The notes: generated by a model from the sequence alone, not told the origin. Counted from the stretch's first letter, positions 1-7,608 are shown. The stretch: DNA of 8,056 bases from Magnetovibrio sp. (GCA_016763895.1 JAESSV010000098.1:1-8056), one strand, 5' to 3'. Numbers and translations are program-made.

Positions 1-1188
1 ACGACGTCCGCCGCCTTGTTTAGGAGGGGGTAAGTCGGGAAGCGCCACGGCTTCACCATGGAACGGATGATCTGAGTTGACCGGGATATCATCACGTATG
101 GTTTTTTGAATACTGCGCAGGTAATCGCGTTCTTCAGGATCACAAAACGCAATGGCTTGGCCGCTTTCACCACCCCGGGCCGTGCGCCCAATACGGTGCA
201 CATAGTTTTCCGCTTCGTTCGGCAAATCAAAGTTGATAACGTGGGTAACGCCTTCAACGTCAATGCCGCGGGCGGCAATATCGGTGGCCACAAGGGCACG
301 AATTTTACCAGACTTGAATTCTTTTAGGGTGCGTTGACGAACATTTTGGGACTTGTTGCCGTGAATGGCTCCGGCCCCGACACCGTCGAGTTGCAATTGT
401 TTGGTAACTTTATCGGCGCCATGTTTGGTGCGGGTAAAGATCAGCACGCGTTTGATGGCTTCGTCGACCAAAATGTGCTTCAACAAAGCTCGTTTGCGGG
501 CCTTGGGCACATGCATCAAAGTTTGTTTAATGCGTTCTTGGGTGGTCGCTTGCGGAGCAACTTCGACCCGAACCGGATTATCCATCAGGCTTTCGGCCAA
601 TTTTGAAATGGCCGGGGGCATGGTTGCGGAAAACAACACCACATGGCGTTTTTCGGGCAATTGGGCCGAAATTTTACGCACATCATTGATAAAGCCCATG
701 TCCAACATGCGATCGGCTTCGTCCAAAACAAAGGTTTCAACCTTGTCTAGGCGGACCTTATTTTGGTTCATCAAATCCATCAAACGTCCGGGAGTCGCGA
801 CCAAAATTTGCACACCATCGTTAAGGGCTTTGGCCTGGCGCGGCACGGGAACGCCGCCAAACACCACGGTGCATTTAATATTAAGGTGGCACGCATAGGC
901 GCGCACGCTTTCGCCAATTTGAATGGCAAGCTCACGGGTTGGAGCCAAAATCAAGGCTCTTGGTGTTTTGCGCGCCGCCAAAATGTTGGCTTCGCTCATG
1001 CGGTGCAAGATGGGCAAGACAAAAGCAGCGGTTTTTCCGGTGCCGGTTTGAGCCACGCCCAATAAGTCTCGGCCTTTGAGCAGAACGGGGATGGATTGCG
1101 CCTGGATGGGGGTCGGCTTTTCATAGCCTTCTTTTTCGACAGCACGCATAATGGGCTCGATCAGACCGAGTCCTTTAAAATTAGTCAT
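1..1188 (-). CDS. rhlE: DEAD-box ATP-dependent RNA helicase, RhlE type (C-terminus beyond the window)
   Basis: Cytoplasmic ATP-dependent RNA helicase that remodels RNA duplexes and RNA-protein complexes, by family in ribosome assembly, mRNA decay or cold adaptation. The 396 visible codons contain the whole two-lobed core. Seen in order: Q motif (GYEKPTPIQ, residues 21-29), Walker A AQTGTGKT (46-53), PTRELA (83-88), TPGR, the DEAD box (156-159), SAT, LIFTRT, ATDIAARGID and HRIGRTAR. The reading frame is still open at base 1, after a Pro/Gly/Arg-rich stretch (LPPPKQGGGRR). This matches the start of the basic, disordered tail usual in RhlE proteins, so the true stop lies outside. The ATG at 1188 gives the normal family N-terminus (MTNFKGLGL); only a weak purine-rich AGAGA precedes it. 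RhlE rather than CsdA, SrmB or RhlB is judged from the short N-terminus and motif context. The family is certain; the symbol is a best match. Confidence 0.95.
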   Translation of the reverse strand, partial: MTNFKGLGLIEPIMRAVEKEGYEKPTPIQAQSIPVLLKGRDLLGVAQTGTGKTAAFVLPILHRMSEANILAARKTPRALILAPTRELAIQIGESVRAYACHLNIKCTVVFGGVPVPRQAKALNDGVQILVATPGRLMDLMNQNKVRLDKVETFVLDEADRMLDMGFINDVRKISAQLPEKRHVVLFSATMPPAISKLAESLMDNPVRVEVAPQATTQERIKQTLMHVPKARKRALLKHILVDEAIKRVLIFTRTKHGADKVTKQLQLDGVGAGAIHGNKSQNVRQRTLKEFKSGKIRALVATDIAARGIDVEGVTHVINFDLPNEAENYVHRIGRTARGGESGQAIAFCDPEERDYLRSIQKTIRDDIPVNSDHPFHGEAVALPDLPPPKQGGGRR

Positions 1189-1302
1189 GTATTTCTCTTT
1201 TCTGTACTTCGGTATTCTTTGCTAAATCGCAAATCCTACACTTTTGGATCTGCACAGGTGCGGTCACAGTTGTGGACGCGGCACCCGCACGTCCTATTTT
1301 AG

Positions 1303-1343
1303 CCCAAAACGGCGCGCCTCCGTTAAAGGAGGCTCGCTTTGGG
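1303..1343 (-). terminator. Terminator-like hairpin between the EAL gene and the helicase
   Basis: An imperfect hairpin. An outer CCCAAA/TTTGGG pair (1303-1308 with 1338-1343) encloses an inner GC-rich stem (1312-1321 with 1328-1337, one C/T mismatch) and a six-base loop. Read on the minus strand, the inner stem is followed by CGTTTT. That suits an intrinsic terminator for the EAL gene, which ends about 100 bases earlier at 1440, and it would insulate the helicase 115 bases further on. The T-run is short, so an attenuator or processing hairpin in the helicase leader is also possible. The rest of 1189-1439 shows no other convincing gene. A 7-bp stem ATATTCC/GGAATAT (1397-1403 with 1409-1415) lies close to the EAL stop. 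Confidence 0.5.
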
Positions 1344-1439
1344 TAACGCTCACAATGTTGAAAGTGTAACGTGGCGCTTTCTTACGCTGCTTTTTCATAT
1401 TCCGCAAGGGAATATAAATACACGTCTATGGTTTGGCCC

Positions 1440-3191
1440 TTACCAAATCTGTGAAGTGCTTCGTTTTGCATTTGGAAATAAGTGCGTAAATTTCTTGAGA
1501 TTAAAAGCGTTAATGTCCGCATTGGGCTCGCCAAACAAAAAACCCTGAGCATAGTCGATGCCGCATTTGCGCACAAAATCGAGGCCATTTTTATCGTCCA
1601 CCATTTCACCAATGGTTTCAATGCCCAGATTTTTACACAACGTCGCCATGGATTCCAAAAGCGCCTTACCGCGCACGGCCTTTTGCGCGTCTTTGACCAC
1701 GGGACCGTCGAGCTTTACCACATCGACCTCTAAACTCATCAAATAGCCAAAGCTTGCGGCTCCGGCTCCAAAATCGTCCAGGCACACGTGATAGCCTTCG
1801 GACCGCAGGCTTTGGATAAAGTTATTGGCTTGTTCCAGATCGTCCATTTTTGCTGATTCCGTAATTTCAAACATCAGCTTGCCCTTGGCCCATTGGTTTT
1901 GTTTGATGATCCGGTGAAGGTTGGATACATACATTTCATTGGCAACGGATTGGCCCGAAATGTTGACCGCAATGGCCGTTTTCGCATTGCGGGGAAGGGT
2001 GTCGAGAAATTCCAGACCTTTTTCCACGACGGTGAGATCAAATTCTGGAATCAAGCCCATTTCTTCGGCCATGGTGATGATTTCAAACGGAGATACGCCC
2101 GGTTGAAAGCGGGTTAAGGCTTCGTAATGGTGCACCTCACCCGTGGAAACGTTGATGATGGGGTGATACACAAGGCTGAAGCTTTTGTTGGCCACAATGT
2201 TTTTAAACGTAGCAACCTTGTTCGCCGCATCTTTCACCATGCCAGAGATGTTTGACGACAAGTTTGAAAGATTAAACTTGCCATTTCCATGATCTTTGAA
2301 CTGGTTGATGGCATACACCAATCCATTGGCAAGATCGGCTTCGGATACGTTATTCGCGTCCACTTCCATGGTCGCAGATTCAACCTTGACCACTTCGTGT
2401 TTGGGATCGAGCTCAAGCGCAACTTCGGCCAATTGATCTTCAAGTCCGCTCATATCCAAATCGGCGGCGTGAACCAAACCAAACTTGCCTTCTTCGATTT
2501 GAGCCGCGCTGTCGCCATCCACCGAATTGGCCCGCAAATACAAACCCAAGGCTTTGCTCAGTTCTTCTTGTTCTTCTTCACTCATGCGGCCTTTGATGGT
2601 TTCCAGCCCCGGCATGTTGATAAAGGTCAGGTGATTGTCATCATCACCCGCTTTAATTTTGCCGCCCAACACATCGGCGAATGAATCCGCATCAAACAGT
2701 TTGCTGCCGCCTTCGCGAACATGCCCACCGGCAACCAAACCCGCACCTGCATTTCGGTTCACCCGCATGGCCAAGAAATAACTGTCTTTTAAATCTTCCA
2801 AGAAATATCCGGCAAAGCCGATGGCAAGTCCTGCATTGCTTTGGCCACGAAAGCGAATGTCGACGTCTTCGATACGGCCATGACGTTTGGCAACCCCCAG
2901 CAAACTGCGCATTAAGGATTGATCTTTTTCCATGACCAGATCGAGAATTTTTGTGCCTTTGAGTTCTTTGGGAGTCTTGCCCACCAAACCTTTCCATGGC
3001 CCACCCGCGAAGGTGATGGTTTCATGGACATCAAGTTCCAACAAAAAATCGGCCCAGCAAAAGGCCAAAGCAACGAAACGATCTCGTTCAGCTTTTAAAT
3101 CTGGAGCAACGCGTGCGGCTGGTGCTGGCGTTGTTGTTGTCTTTGGCGTTGTCTTTGGCGTTGTTGTTGTTTGTGCTGATGGTTGGTTCAT
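1440..3191 (-). CDS. PAS / degenerate GGDEF / EAL-domain cyclic-di-GMP phosphodiesterase-like protein
   Basis: A 583-residue signalling protein with no evident signal peptide or membrane segment, so probably cytoplasmic. Residues 2-28 are a Thr/Pro-rich low-complexity tail. About 38-150 resemble a PAS sensor fold. About 165-310 look like a GGDEF fold that has lost its motif: VDGD (224-227) stands where GGDEF would be, so no cyclase activity is expected. Residues about 335-570 form the EAL domain, which by family hydrolyses c-di-GMP to pGpG. Expected catalytic residues are present: E357 (EAL), N410, E442 (FEITE), D472-D473 (DDFGAG), K493, E529 and Q549 (QGFLF). The usual EGVE motif reads EMVD, keeping its first Glu but with Asp for the second. 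Enzyme activity is likely but unproven; c-di-GMP sensing is the alternative. The ATG at 3191 has an upstream GAGGGA. An in-frame GTG at 3254 would add 21 residues unlike a domain start. Confidence 0.93.
   Translation of the reverse strand: MNQPSAQTTTTPKTTPKTTTTPAPAARVAPDLKAERDRFVALAFCWADFLLELDVHETITFAGGPWKGLVGKTPKELKGTKILDLVMEKDQSLMRSLLGVAKRHGRIEDVDIRFRGQSNAGLAIGFAGYFLEDLKDSYFLAMRVNRNAGAGLVAGGHVREGGSKLFDADSFADVLGGKIKAGDDDNHLTFINMPGLETIKGRMSEEEQEELSKALGLYLRANSVDGDSAAQIEEGKFGLVHAADLDMSGLEDQLAEVALELDPKHEVVKVESATMEVDANNVSEADLANGLVYAINQFKDHGNGKFNLSNLSSNISGMVKDAANKVATFKNIVANKSFSLVYHPIINVSTGEVHHYEALTRFQPGVSPFEIITMAEEMGLIPEFDLTVVEKGLEFLDTLPRNAKTAIAVNISGQSVANEMYVSNLHRIIKQNQWAKGKLMFEITESAKMDDLEQANNFIQSLRSEGYHVCLDDFGAGAASFGYLMSLEVDVVKLDGPVVKDAQKAVRGKALLESMATLCKNLGIETIGEMVDDKNGLDFVRKCGIDYAQGFLFGEPNADINAFNLKKFTHLFPNAKRSTSQIW
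3127..3170 (-). repeat. Short tandem repeat encoding the Thr/Pro-rich N-terminal tail
   Basis: On the plus strand two perfect 12-base units GTTGTCTTTGGC (3136-3147 and 3148-3159) are flanked on each side by GTT triplets. In the EAL gene this encodes a (T)nPK-TTPK pattern at residues about 8-22. All units are multiples of three, so copy-number change would alter the tail length without shifting frame. This is low-complexity coding sequence, not a mobile repeat. Confidence 0.8.
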
Positions 3192-3513
3192 GCGCTTATA
3201 AATCCCTCTATAGGGGCCGTATTCATTAAAGTGATGCCGTGCGTTAACAAACACGAACCCTTATATGAATCTACCATATGCCAAGGCCATTCCACACTTT
3301 AAATTTGACAGGTTCGTCCCCATGTTCATCGTATAATACAGATGAACATGGTTTGCCCAGCTTCAATGAACGTATGAGGTGTGAGAATGTTTAAATTCGA
3401 GTCAATAGAACCCAAGAAATCCGTGTAATTTCAATGGCGATCCTGAGTCGTTAAAAGACTCATATCCTTTGAATTCATTGCATATTTGTAAAACAGCATC
3501 GAGCGGGTAAAGC
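3192..3513. other. Divergent intergenic region between the EAL gene and the small hypothetical gene
   Basis: This 322-base gap separates two divergent genes. It contains the inverted repeat described separately. It also contains a possible 13-codon leader ORF at 3387-3428 (MFKFESIEPKKSV) preceded by GAGGTGTGAG, and a 6-bp hairpin TGAGTC/GACTCA (3444-3449 with 3457-3462). If transcription begins near the TATAAT at 3332-3337, the small gene has an unusually long leader of about 170 bases holding both. No convincing -35/-10 pair is visible for the EAL gene on the minus strand. The peptide is only an ORF call with a plausible ribosome site. Confidence 0.4.
3321..3350 (+). promoter_or_regulatory. 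Perfect 10-bp inverted repeat around a TATAAT box (candidate operator)
   Basis: CATGTTCATC (3321-3330) and GATGAACATG (3341-3350) are exact reverse complements. They flank the ten-base spacer GTATAATACA, which itself contains GTAT-A-ATAC. The spacer includes a perfect -10 hexamer TATAAT (3332-3337). A perfect TTGACA lies at 3305-3310, but the distance between them is 21 bases, well above the usual 16-18. This is the arrangement of a repressor operator lying over a promoter, or of a site where a MerR-type activator works across an over-long spacer. It could serve the small gene at 3514, the divergent EAL gene, or both. No T-run follows, so a terminator is unlikely. The palindrome is directly visible; its role is inferred. 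Confidence 0.55.
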
Positions 3514-3795
3514 ATGATAAAAAAACAAAAAACGCCTCCGTTTAACCGTTTAATCGGAATGCTCAACAATGATGATACTGAAGGCGCCATCAAGATGTGG
3601 AGGTCTTTTTGTGCCGTTGATGGCACATGCTCACGGGGGTTTGACAACCAGTCACAACCCAACCTGTATTGTGCCAATATGCTTCATGCCAGTTTGTTGG
3701 GCAAAGCCCTGGGCCGATATGATAAGGAAGGCGTAACGTATCATACCTTGGCCCAAAAACTTGCCGTATGGATTTCTGAACAAGAACAAGCGTGA
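3514..3795 (+). CDS. Small hypothetical protein, 93 residues
   Basis: I do not recognise this protein. It is a soluble-looking polypeptide with a basic start (MIKKQK), no signal peptide and no hydrophobic segment. Three cysteines (FCAVDGTC and LYCAN) lie mid-protein, and the C-terminal part looks helical and charged (residues about 65-93). The cysteine spacing matches no metal-site signature I know. The ATG at 3514 is preceded by GAGCGGGTAAAGC, a weak ribosome site. Plus-strand coding is favoured because an antisense frame over part of it reads less like a protein. The upstream inverted repeat suggests regulated expression. The gene ends 84 bases before the HAD gene, with small hairpins (AGCCT/AGGCT at 3801-3814, GCTTGCC/GGCAAAGC at 3840-3860) but no clear terminator between them. 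Read-through into the HAD-dap genes is possible. Confidence 0.6.
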   Translation: MIKKQKTPPFNRLIGMLNNDDTEGAIKMWRSFCAVDGTCSRGFDNQSQPNLYCANMLHASLLGKALGRYDKEGVTYHTLAQKLAVWISEQEQA

Positions 3796-3879
3796 TCTAC
3801 AGCCTATCTAGGCTCAGGAAAAACATATCTCGTCGAAAAGCTTGCCAAATCCGGCAAAGCCCGCCATCTATAAGCGGTG

Positions 3880-4560
3880 ATGAAAACAATTCCAGCCACC
3901 CCACCCGCGTTGCTCGACATGGACACTTGGGTCTTTGATTTAGACAACACCCTTTATTGCGGCAGCCATCGATTGTTTGATCAGATCGATCTGCGCATGA
4001 CAAAATATTTGGCCAAGTCCCTAGATATAGGGCTTGATCAGGCGCACAGCGTTCAAAAATCCTATTTTCGAGACTATGGCACCACCTTGCGCGGGATGAT
4101 GATCAATCACAATATGGACCCCAAACCTTATTTGGATTTTGTCCACGATGTTGATCTTTCTTCTATTCCCGCAGCTCCGGATTTACAGGCCGCCTTAACA
4201 AGACTTCCCGGACGCAAGGTCATTTTCACCAACGCCGACTTGGCTCACGCCGAACGGGTTTTAAAGAAGTTGGGCATCACGGATCATTTTGATGCCATTT
4301 TCGACATTCACGATGCGGGGTTTCTGCCCAAGCCGGAACCGGACGTTTATGATTTGCTGGTCAAGCGCCTGAAATTCGATCCAACGCGCGCGGTGATGGT
4401 CGAAGACATCGCCCGAAATCTTGAACCCGCTGCCCGTCTTGGCATGGCGACGGTATGGGTCAAGGCCATGACCGAATGCGCGATCTGTAAAGAAGAGCCC
4501 AACGGTGACCATGTGGACTTTGTCACCGACGATTTGGTGACGTGGCTGGCTGCGCTGTAG
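3880..4560 (+). CDS. HAD-superfamily hydrolase, pyrimidine 5'-nucleotidase type
   Basis: A 226-residue cytoplasmic phosphatase of the haloacid dehalogenase superfamily. The four HAD motifs are clear: nucleophile motif FDLDNTLY with D20 and D22, motif II IFTNA (T117-N118), the motif III lysine K151 (KPEPDVY), and motif IV VED (E175-D176) followed by IARN. The helical cap between motifs I and II and the wording of motif I resemble the SDT1/PHM8-like pyrimidine 5'-nucleotidases, which dephosphorylate UMP or CMP. The exact substrate cannot be proven from sequence. As I recall, a gene of this type often precedes dapD in alphaproteobacteria, so the link is conserved, though no lysine-pathway role is established. 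The start is uncertain: GTG at 3877 adjoins ATG at 3880, and neither has a well-spaced ribosome site. It ends 80 bases before dapD on the same strand. Confidence 0.92.
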   Translation: MKTIPATPPALLDMDTWVFDLDNTLYCGSHRLFDQIDLRMTKYLAKSLDIGLDQAHSVQKSYFRDYGTTLRGMMINHNMDPKPYLDFVHDVDLSSIPAAPDLQAALTRLPGRKVIFTNADLAHAERVLKKLGITDHFDAIFDIHDAGFLPKPEPDVYDLLVKRLKFDPTRAVMVEDIARNLEPAARLGMATVWVKAMTECAICKEEPNGDHVDFVTDDLVTWLAAL

Positions 4561-4640
4561 ACTGGACAGTCGCGGTCACACACCGTATGTTCACGGTGAA
4601 TTTATGTCCTTTTTATTTTTCAGAAATCGAGCACAAACCT
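4561..4640 (+). other. dapD leader with a small hairpin and a T-rich stretch
   Basis: The 80 bases between the HAD gene and dapD contain a perfect 6-bp stem CACCGT/ACGGTG (4581-4586 with 4593-4598, loop ATGTTC). Nine bases later comes a T-rich run (4610-4620). The stem is short and the T-run is not adjacent, so this is at best a partial terminator or attenuator. I see no lysine riboswitch, which would need far more space. A dapD promoter could lie here or in the HAD gene, but no good hexamer pair stands out. Confidence 0.3.
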
Positions 4641-5489
4641 ATGAGCTATACAGATCTTGAAAACATCATCAATGCCGCCTGGGGTGATCGCGACAACGTT
4701 AATCTGGAAACCCAAGGTGCGGTTCGCGAAGCCGTCGAAGAGTGCACAGAACTTTTGGATTCTGGCAAAGCGCGGGTCGCGGAACGTTTGGGCGTGGGCG
4801 ATTGGAAAGTCAACCAATGGCTCAAGAAATCTGTGTTGTTATCCTTTCGTTTGAATGACATGGGCTTGATCGAAGGCGGTCCCGGTGGTTCCAACTGGTT
4901 TGACAAAGTTCCGTCAAAATTCAAAGGCTGGGACGATGCTCGTTTTCGGGAATCGGGCATTCGAGCCGTTCCCAACTGTGTCGCTCGTCGCGGCGCTTAC
5001 ATCGCCTCAAACGTTGTGTTGATGCCAAGCTTTGTAAATCTGGGCGCTTATGTGGACACCGGCACCATGGTTGACGGTTGGTCGACCGTTGGCTCATGCG
5101 CGCAAATCGGCAAAAATGTTCACATTTCTGGCGGTGCGGGAATTGGCGGCGTGTTGGAACCCTTGCAAGCTGGGCCCACCATCATCGAAGACAATTGCTT
5201 CATCGGTGCGCGCGCCGAAGTGGCCGAAGGCGTCATTGTTGAAGAAGGTTCGGTGTTGGGCATGGGCGTGTTTATTTCCGCGTCGACCAAAATTGTGGAT
5301 CGCGCCACGGGTGAAATTTATTATGGCCGCGTGCCGGCGTATTCCGTCGTTGTATCGGGGTCTATGCCTTCGCACCGCACCATGCCCAACAATGAACCCG
5401 CGCCAAACTTATATTGCGCCGTGATCGTGAAACGCGTTGACGAACGCACGCGCGCCAAAACCGGTATCAACGAATTGCTGCGCGAATAA
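4641..5489 (+). CDS. dapD: 2,3,4,5-tetrahydropyridine-2,6-dicarboxylate N-succinyltransferase
   Basis: This enzyme transfers succinyl from succinyl-CoA to tetrahydrodipicolinate, giving N-succinyl-2-amino-6-oxopimelate. It commits the substrate to the succinylase branch leading to meso-diaminopimelate for peptidoglycan and to lysine; it acts in the cytoplasm, by family as a trimer. The 282 residues match the usual length (about 275-285). An N-terminal helical part is followed by hexapeptide repeats of a left-handed beta-helix (about 118-225), with blocks such as [37 protein letters not shown] and [12 protein letters not shown]139 and E193 are in the regions where the essential acidic residues of the family lie. 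The ATG at 4641 gives the typical start [11 protein letters not shown] longer in-frame reading from 4542 runs into the HAD gene and is not needed. The stop overlaps the dapE start, so translation is probably coupled. Confidence 0.98.
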   Translation: MSYTDLENIINAAWGDRDNVNLETQGAVREAVEECTELLDSGKARVAERLGVGDWKVNQWLKKSVLLSFRLNDMGLIEGGPGGSNWFDKVPSKFKGWDDARFRESGIRAVPNCVARRGAYIASNVVLMPSFVNLGAYVDTGTMVDGWSTVGSCAQIGKNVHISGGAGIGGVLEPLQAGPTIIEDNCFIGARAEVAEGVIVEEGSVLGMGVFISASTKIVDRATGEIYYGRVPAYSVVVSGSMPSHRTMPNNEPAPNLYCAVIVKRVDERTRAKTGINELLRE

Positions 5490-6643
5490 TGGCCCGCCTT
5501 GACCCCGTAGAGCTGACCCAGGCTCTCATCCGTTGTGCGTCTGTAACGCCCGTGGATGAAGGGGCTTTGGGTGTGTTGGAAGATGCCTTGAAACCGCTTG
5601 GGTTTACGTGTCACCGCTTGAAATATTCGGCGCCCGATACACCCGATGTGGACAACCTGTACGCCCGCATCGGCACAGGTGCGCCTAATCTTTGTTTCGC
5701 CGGACACACGGACGTTGTGCCCATAGGCGACGAAGCCGCGTGGACACACCCGCCGTTTGGTGCCGAAATTCATGACGGCATGATGTATGGGCGGGGCATG
5801 GTCGATATGAAAGCCGCCATCGCGTGCTTTATTACGGCTTCTGAAAAATACCTAGAAGAACAAGGCGATGCCTTCACCGGATCGATTTCTTACCTGATCA
5901 CGGGCGACGAAGAAGGCCCCGCCATCAATGGCACGGTCAAGGTTCTTGATTGGATGAAGGCCAACGGCGAAGTCATGGATGCGTGCATCGTGGGCGAGCC
6001 CACCAACACGGCCGTTTTGGGCGAAACCATCAAGATTGGTCGTCGCGGCAGCTTGAATGGAAGCCTTGTTCAACACGGCACCCAAGGTCATGTGGCTTAC
6101 CCGCAACACGCCGACAATCCCTTGCCCAAATTGATTAAGTTGCTGGATAAGTTGTCTTCAACGCCGTTGGATGCGGGCAATGATCATTTCCAGCCGTCCA
6201 ATTTGGAAGTTGTCACCATCGATACCGGAAATCCCGCCACCAACATGATTCCAAGTTCGGGTCGCGCCGTGTTTAACATTCGCTTTAACGACACCTATTC
6301 CCCAGACACCATGACCCAATGGATCAAAGACAGGCTGGATGAAGTTGGTGATAATTTTGAATTGGACATCAACGTTTCCGGTGACTCGTTTTTGACTCCG
6401 CCGGGTTTATTGTCCGATGCCATGAGCGCCGCAATCACCAAGGTGACGGGGAAGGTTGCTGAGCTCAGCACTTCGGGCGGAACATCCGATGCGCGTTTTA
6501 TCAAAAACCATTGTGCTGTGGCCGAATTTGGATTGATGAATATGACGGCTCACAAGGTTGATGAATGTGCCCAAGTGGATGATGTTCGGGCTCTTGCCGA
6601 TATTTATTTAGAAATGATTCGCGGCTATTTCGCCAACGCTTAG
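5489..6643 (+). CDS. dapE: Succinyl-diaminopimelate desuccinylase
   Basis: A zinc-dependent M20-family amidohydrolase that splits N-succinyl-LL-diaminopimelate into succinate and LL-diaminopimelate, two steps after DapD in the same pathway. The intermediate transaminase gene is not in this window. The 384 residues fit the family. Metal and catalytic residues are all visible: H73 and D75 in FAGHTDVVP, bridging D106 in GRGMVDMK, the catalytic pair E141-E142 in TGDEEGP, E170 in GEPT, and H355 near the C-terminus. The dimerisation insert lies roughly between residues 185 and 295, and SGGTSDARF is the familiar substrate-site block. The ATG at 5489 shares one base with the dapD TAA. No independent ribosome site is apparent, which points to coupling. 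It converges on the cytochrome gene with 32 bases between and no recognisable terminator. Confidence 0.98.
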   Translation: MARLDPVELTQALIRCASVTPVDEGALGVLEDALKPLGFTCHRLKYSAPDTPDVDNLYARIGTGAPNLCFAGHTDVVPIGDEAAWTHPPFGAEIHDGMMYGRGMVDMKAAIACFITASEKYLEEQGDAFTGSISYLITGDEEGPAINGTVKVLDWMKANGEVMDACIVGEPTNTAVLGETIKIGRRGSLNGSLVQHGTQGHVAYPQHADNPLPKLIKLLDKLSSTPLDAGNDHFQPSNLEVVTIDTGNPATNMIPSSGRAVFNIRFNDTYSPDTMTQWIKDRLDEVGDNFELDINVSGDSFLTPPGLLSDAMSAAITKVTGKVAELSTSGGTSDARFIKNHCAVAEFGLMNMTAHKVDECAQVDDVRALADIYLEMIRGYFANA

Positions 6644-6675
6644 AAAATCCGCAAACGTTTTGAATGGCCTTTGAG

Positions 6676-7215
6676 CTACATTTCGCCAAAGTCTTCATAT
6701 ATGCCACGTTCGCCATTTGCGTGGCAGGTGATGCAATTTGATCCCCGGCTATATTTTTTATCCGCGGACATCTTTTTATAATTTGCTTTCACAACGTGAT
6801 GACGGATCCATTCCGGAGTTTCCGTAATGCGCAAGGGATCGACAACGCCTTTTTTCTTCCATGCCGCAAGACGCATTTTGGTGCGAATGCCCATTTTTCC
6901 ATTTTTATCGGGCCTGTCCAACGCTCCGGCAACGTATACGCCTTCGATATGCTGTGAAGTGTCGGCATCCAAACTTGCATCTTCACCAAAGTGATCGCTC
7001 AGGCTGCCCATGATTTTTTTCCAGGCCGTTCTCGTTAACCGGCTGGGCGGGAAAACCATATGGCAATCCCCACATTCGGCACGGGTTACTTTATCTTGAA
7101 CCGTAAAAGGCCGTTCCGCCGCATTTGCCGAGACAGCCCCCAAAACCATTAATCCTGCAATGGCGGCCAGGGTGGTGGCAGCCAGGGTGGTGGGTCGGCT
7201 CATTTTGATAAACAT
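6676..7215 (-). CDS. Periplasmic dihaem cytochrome c (DHC-like)
   Basis: An exported c-type cytochrome of 179 residues. A classical Sec signal peptide occupies residues 1-32: K4 and R7, a hydrophobic core, then SANA before AERP. Two haem-binding motifs are visible: CGDCH (C48, C51, H52) and, near the C-terminus, CITCH (C161, C164, H165). The blocks around the first haem (ECGDCHMVFPPSRL, then GSLSDHFGEDASLD) and the later RITETPEW resemble the dihaem cytochrome c family (DHC, Pfam PF09626), electron carriers that work with membrane b-type cytochromes. Family assignment is from recognition, not a search. The ATG at 7215 has an excellent GAGGAG (7224-7229) eight bases upstream, which decides it over the Met four codons in. 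It lies 42 bases after the membrane-protein gene on the same strand, so the two are probably co-transcribed. No b-type cytochrome partner is in view. Confidence 0.9.
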   Translation of the reverse strand: MFIKMSRPTTLAATTLAAIAGLMVLGAVSANAAERPFTVQDKVTRAECGDCHMVFPPSRLTRTAWKKIMGSLSDHFGEDASLDADTSQHIEGVYVAGALDRPDKNGKMGIRTKMRLAAWKKKGVVDPLRITETPEWIRHHVVKANYKKMSADKKYSRGSNCITCHANGERGIYEDFGEM

Positions 7216-7257
7216 AAAATTTGCTCCTCGTTATTATATTTTTAAACGGGTTAAACT

Positions 7258-7608
7258 CTATAGGCCCAACCATGCGAAAAAGGCGCCAAGGCTAGCGATT
7301 GCCAACACAGCCGGAGACGTCACAGCGCCAATCACGGCCAAGCCAATGGCGGAAATACCCAACAGAACCTGACCCATAAACAACGCAATAATGCCAAAAA
7401 TTACGCCCAAAGGGGCAAATAAAGGGGCAAAAGAAAAAATACTCAACAGCCCAAAAATCACCGCAAAAATACCCATCAAGGGCAGCCCACCGTCGCGCGG
7501 GGGCTGGTGCTGTGTGGGTTGGTCTGAAGTCGGCTCTCCGTCAACCTGGTGTTGAACGGGCTCAGACAGCGTTGTTTTCAAAGTCATCAAGTCTTTGTCA
7601 TCGTTCAT
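7258..7608 (-). CDS. Small hydrophobic membrane protein with a hydrophilic N-terminal tail
   Basis: A 116-residue protein not assigned to a named family. Residues 1-41 are hydrophilic and rich in Gln, Pro, Asp and Thr. From residue 42 to the end it is almost continuously hydrophobic, enough for about three membrane-spanning segments (roughly 43-61, 64-94 with breaks, 98-116). Repeated FGLLSIFSFAPLFAPLGVIFGIIALF-like Gly/Phe/Ile content resembles small integral membrane proteins of the DUF4190 type, but that likeness is loose. The start at 7608 has only GAGGG about 12 bases upstream; a Met at residue 8 (7587) is an alternative. A weak promoter (TTGTGA-N18-TATGAT, minus strand, 7644 to 7615) would begin transcription at about the ATG. 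Its position directly before the dihaem cytochrome suggests an envelope or respiratory role, which is inference. Confidence 0.7.
   Translation of the reverse strand: MNDDKDLMTLKTTLSEPVQHQVDGEPTSDQPTQHQPPRDGGLPLMGIFAVIFGLLSIFSFAPLFAPLGVIFGIIALFMGQVLLGISAIGLAVIGAVTSPAVLAIASLGAFFAWLGL

Noticed and set aside
1..1190. Several plus-strand frames opposite the helicase
   Set aside because: They are antisense shadows of a complete set of DEAD-box motifs on the minus strand.
1382..1621. An alternative minus-strand frame overlapping the end of the EAL gene, possibly a frameshifted C-terminus
   Set aside because: The main frame keeps the conserved QGFLF block and runs on to a normal end about 30 residues later. 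The alternative frame shows no family residues.
3254..3254. GTG start for a 604-residue version of the EAL protein
   Set aside because: The extra 21 residues look non-coding, and the ATG at 3191 has a better ribosome site.
3263..3290. A sigma54-like GG-N10-GC arrangement upstream of the EAL gene on the minus strand
   Set aside because: Only the GG and GC dinucleotides fit; the rest of the -24/-12 consensus is absent.
3402..3677. A 91-codon minus-strand frame opposite the small hypothetical gene
   Set aside because: It has no ribosome site and a less protein-like composition; the plus-strand frame explains the region better.
4560..4571. Inverted repeat GACTG-GA-CAGTC just after the HAD stop
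   Set aside because: The two-base loop cannot fold, and there is no T-run.
7233..7238. Perfect TATAAT on the minus strand before the cytochrome gene
   Set aside because: No -35 partner is present, and the implied start would fall inside the GAGGAG ribosome site. Co-transcription with the upstream gene is simpler.
7242..7256. TTAAAC-N3-TTAAAC as a CtrA site
   Set aside because: The CtrA consensus needs TTAA-N7-TTAA; the spacing here is five between TTAA cores.
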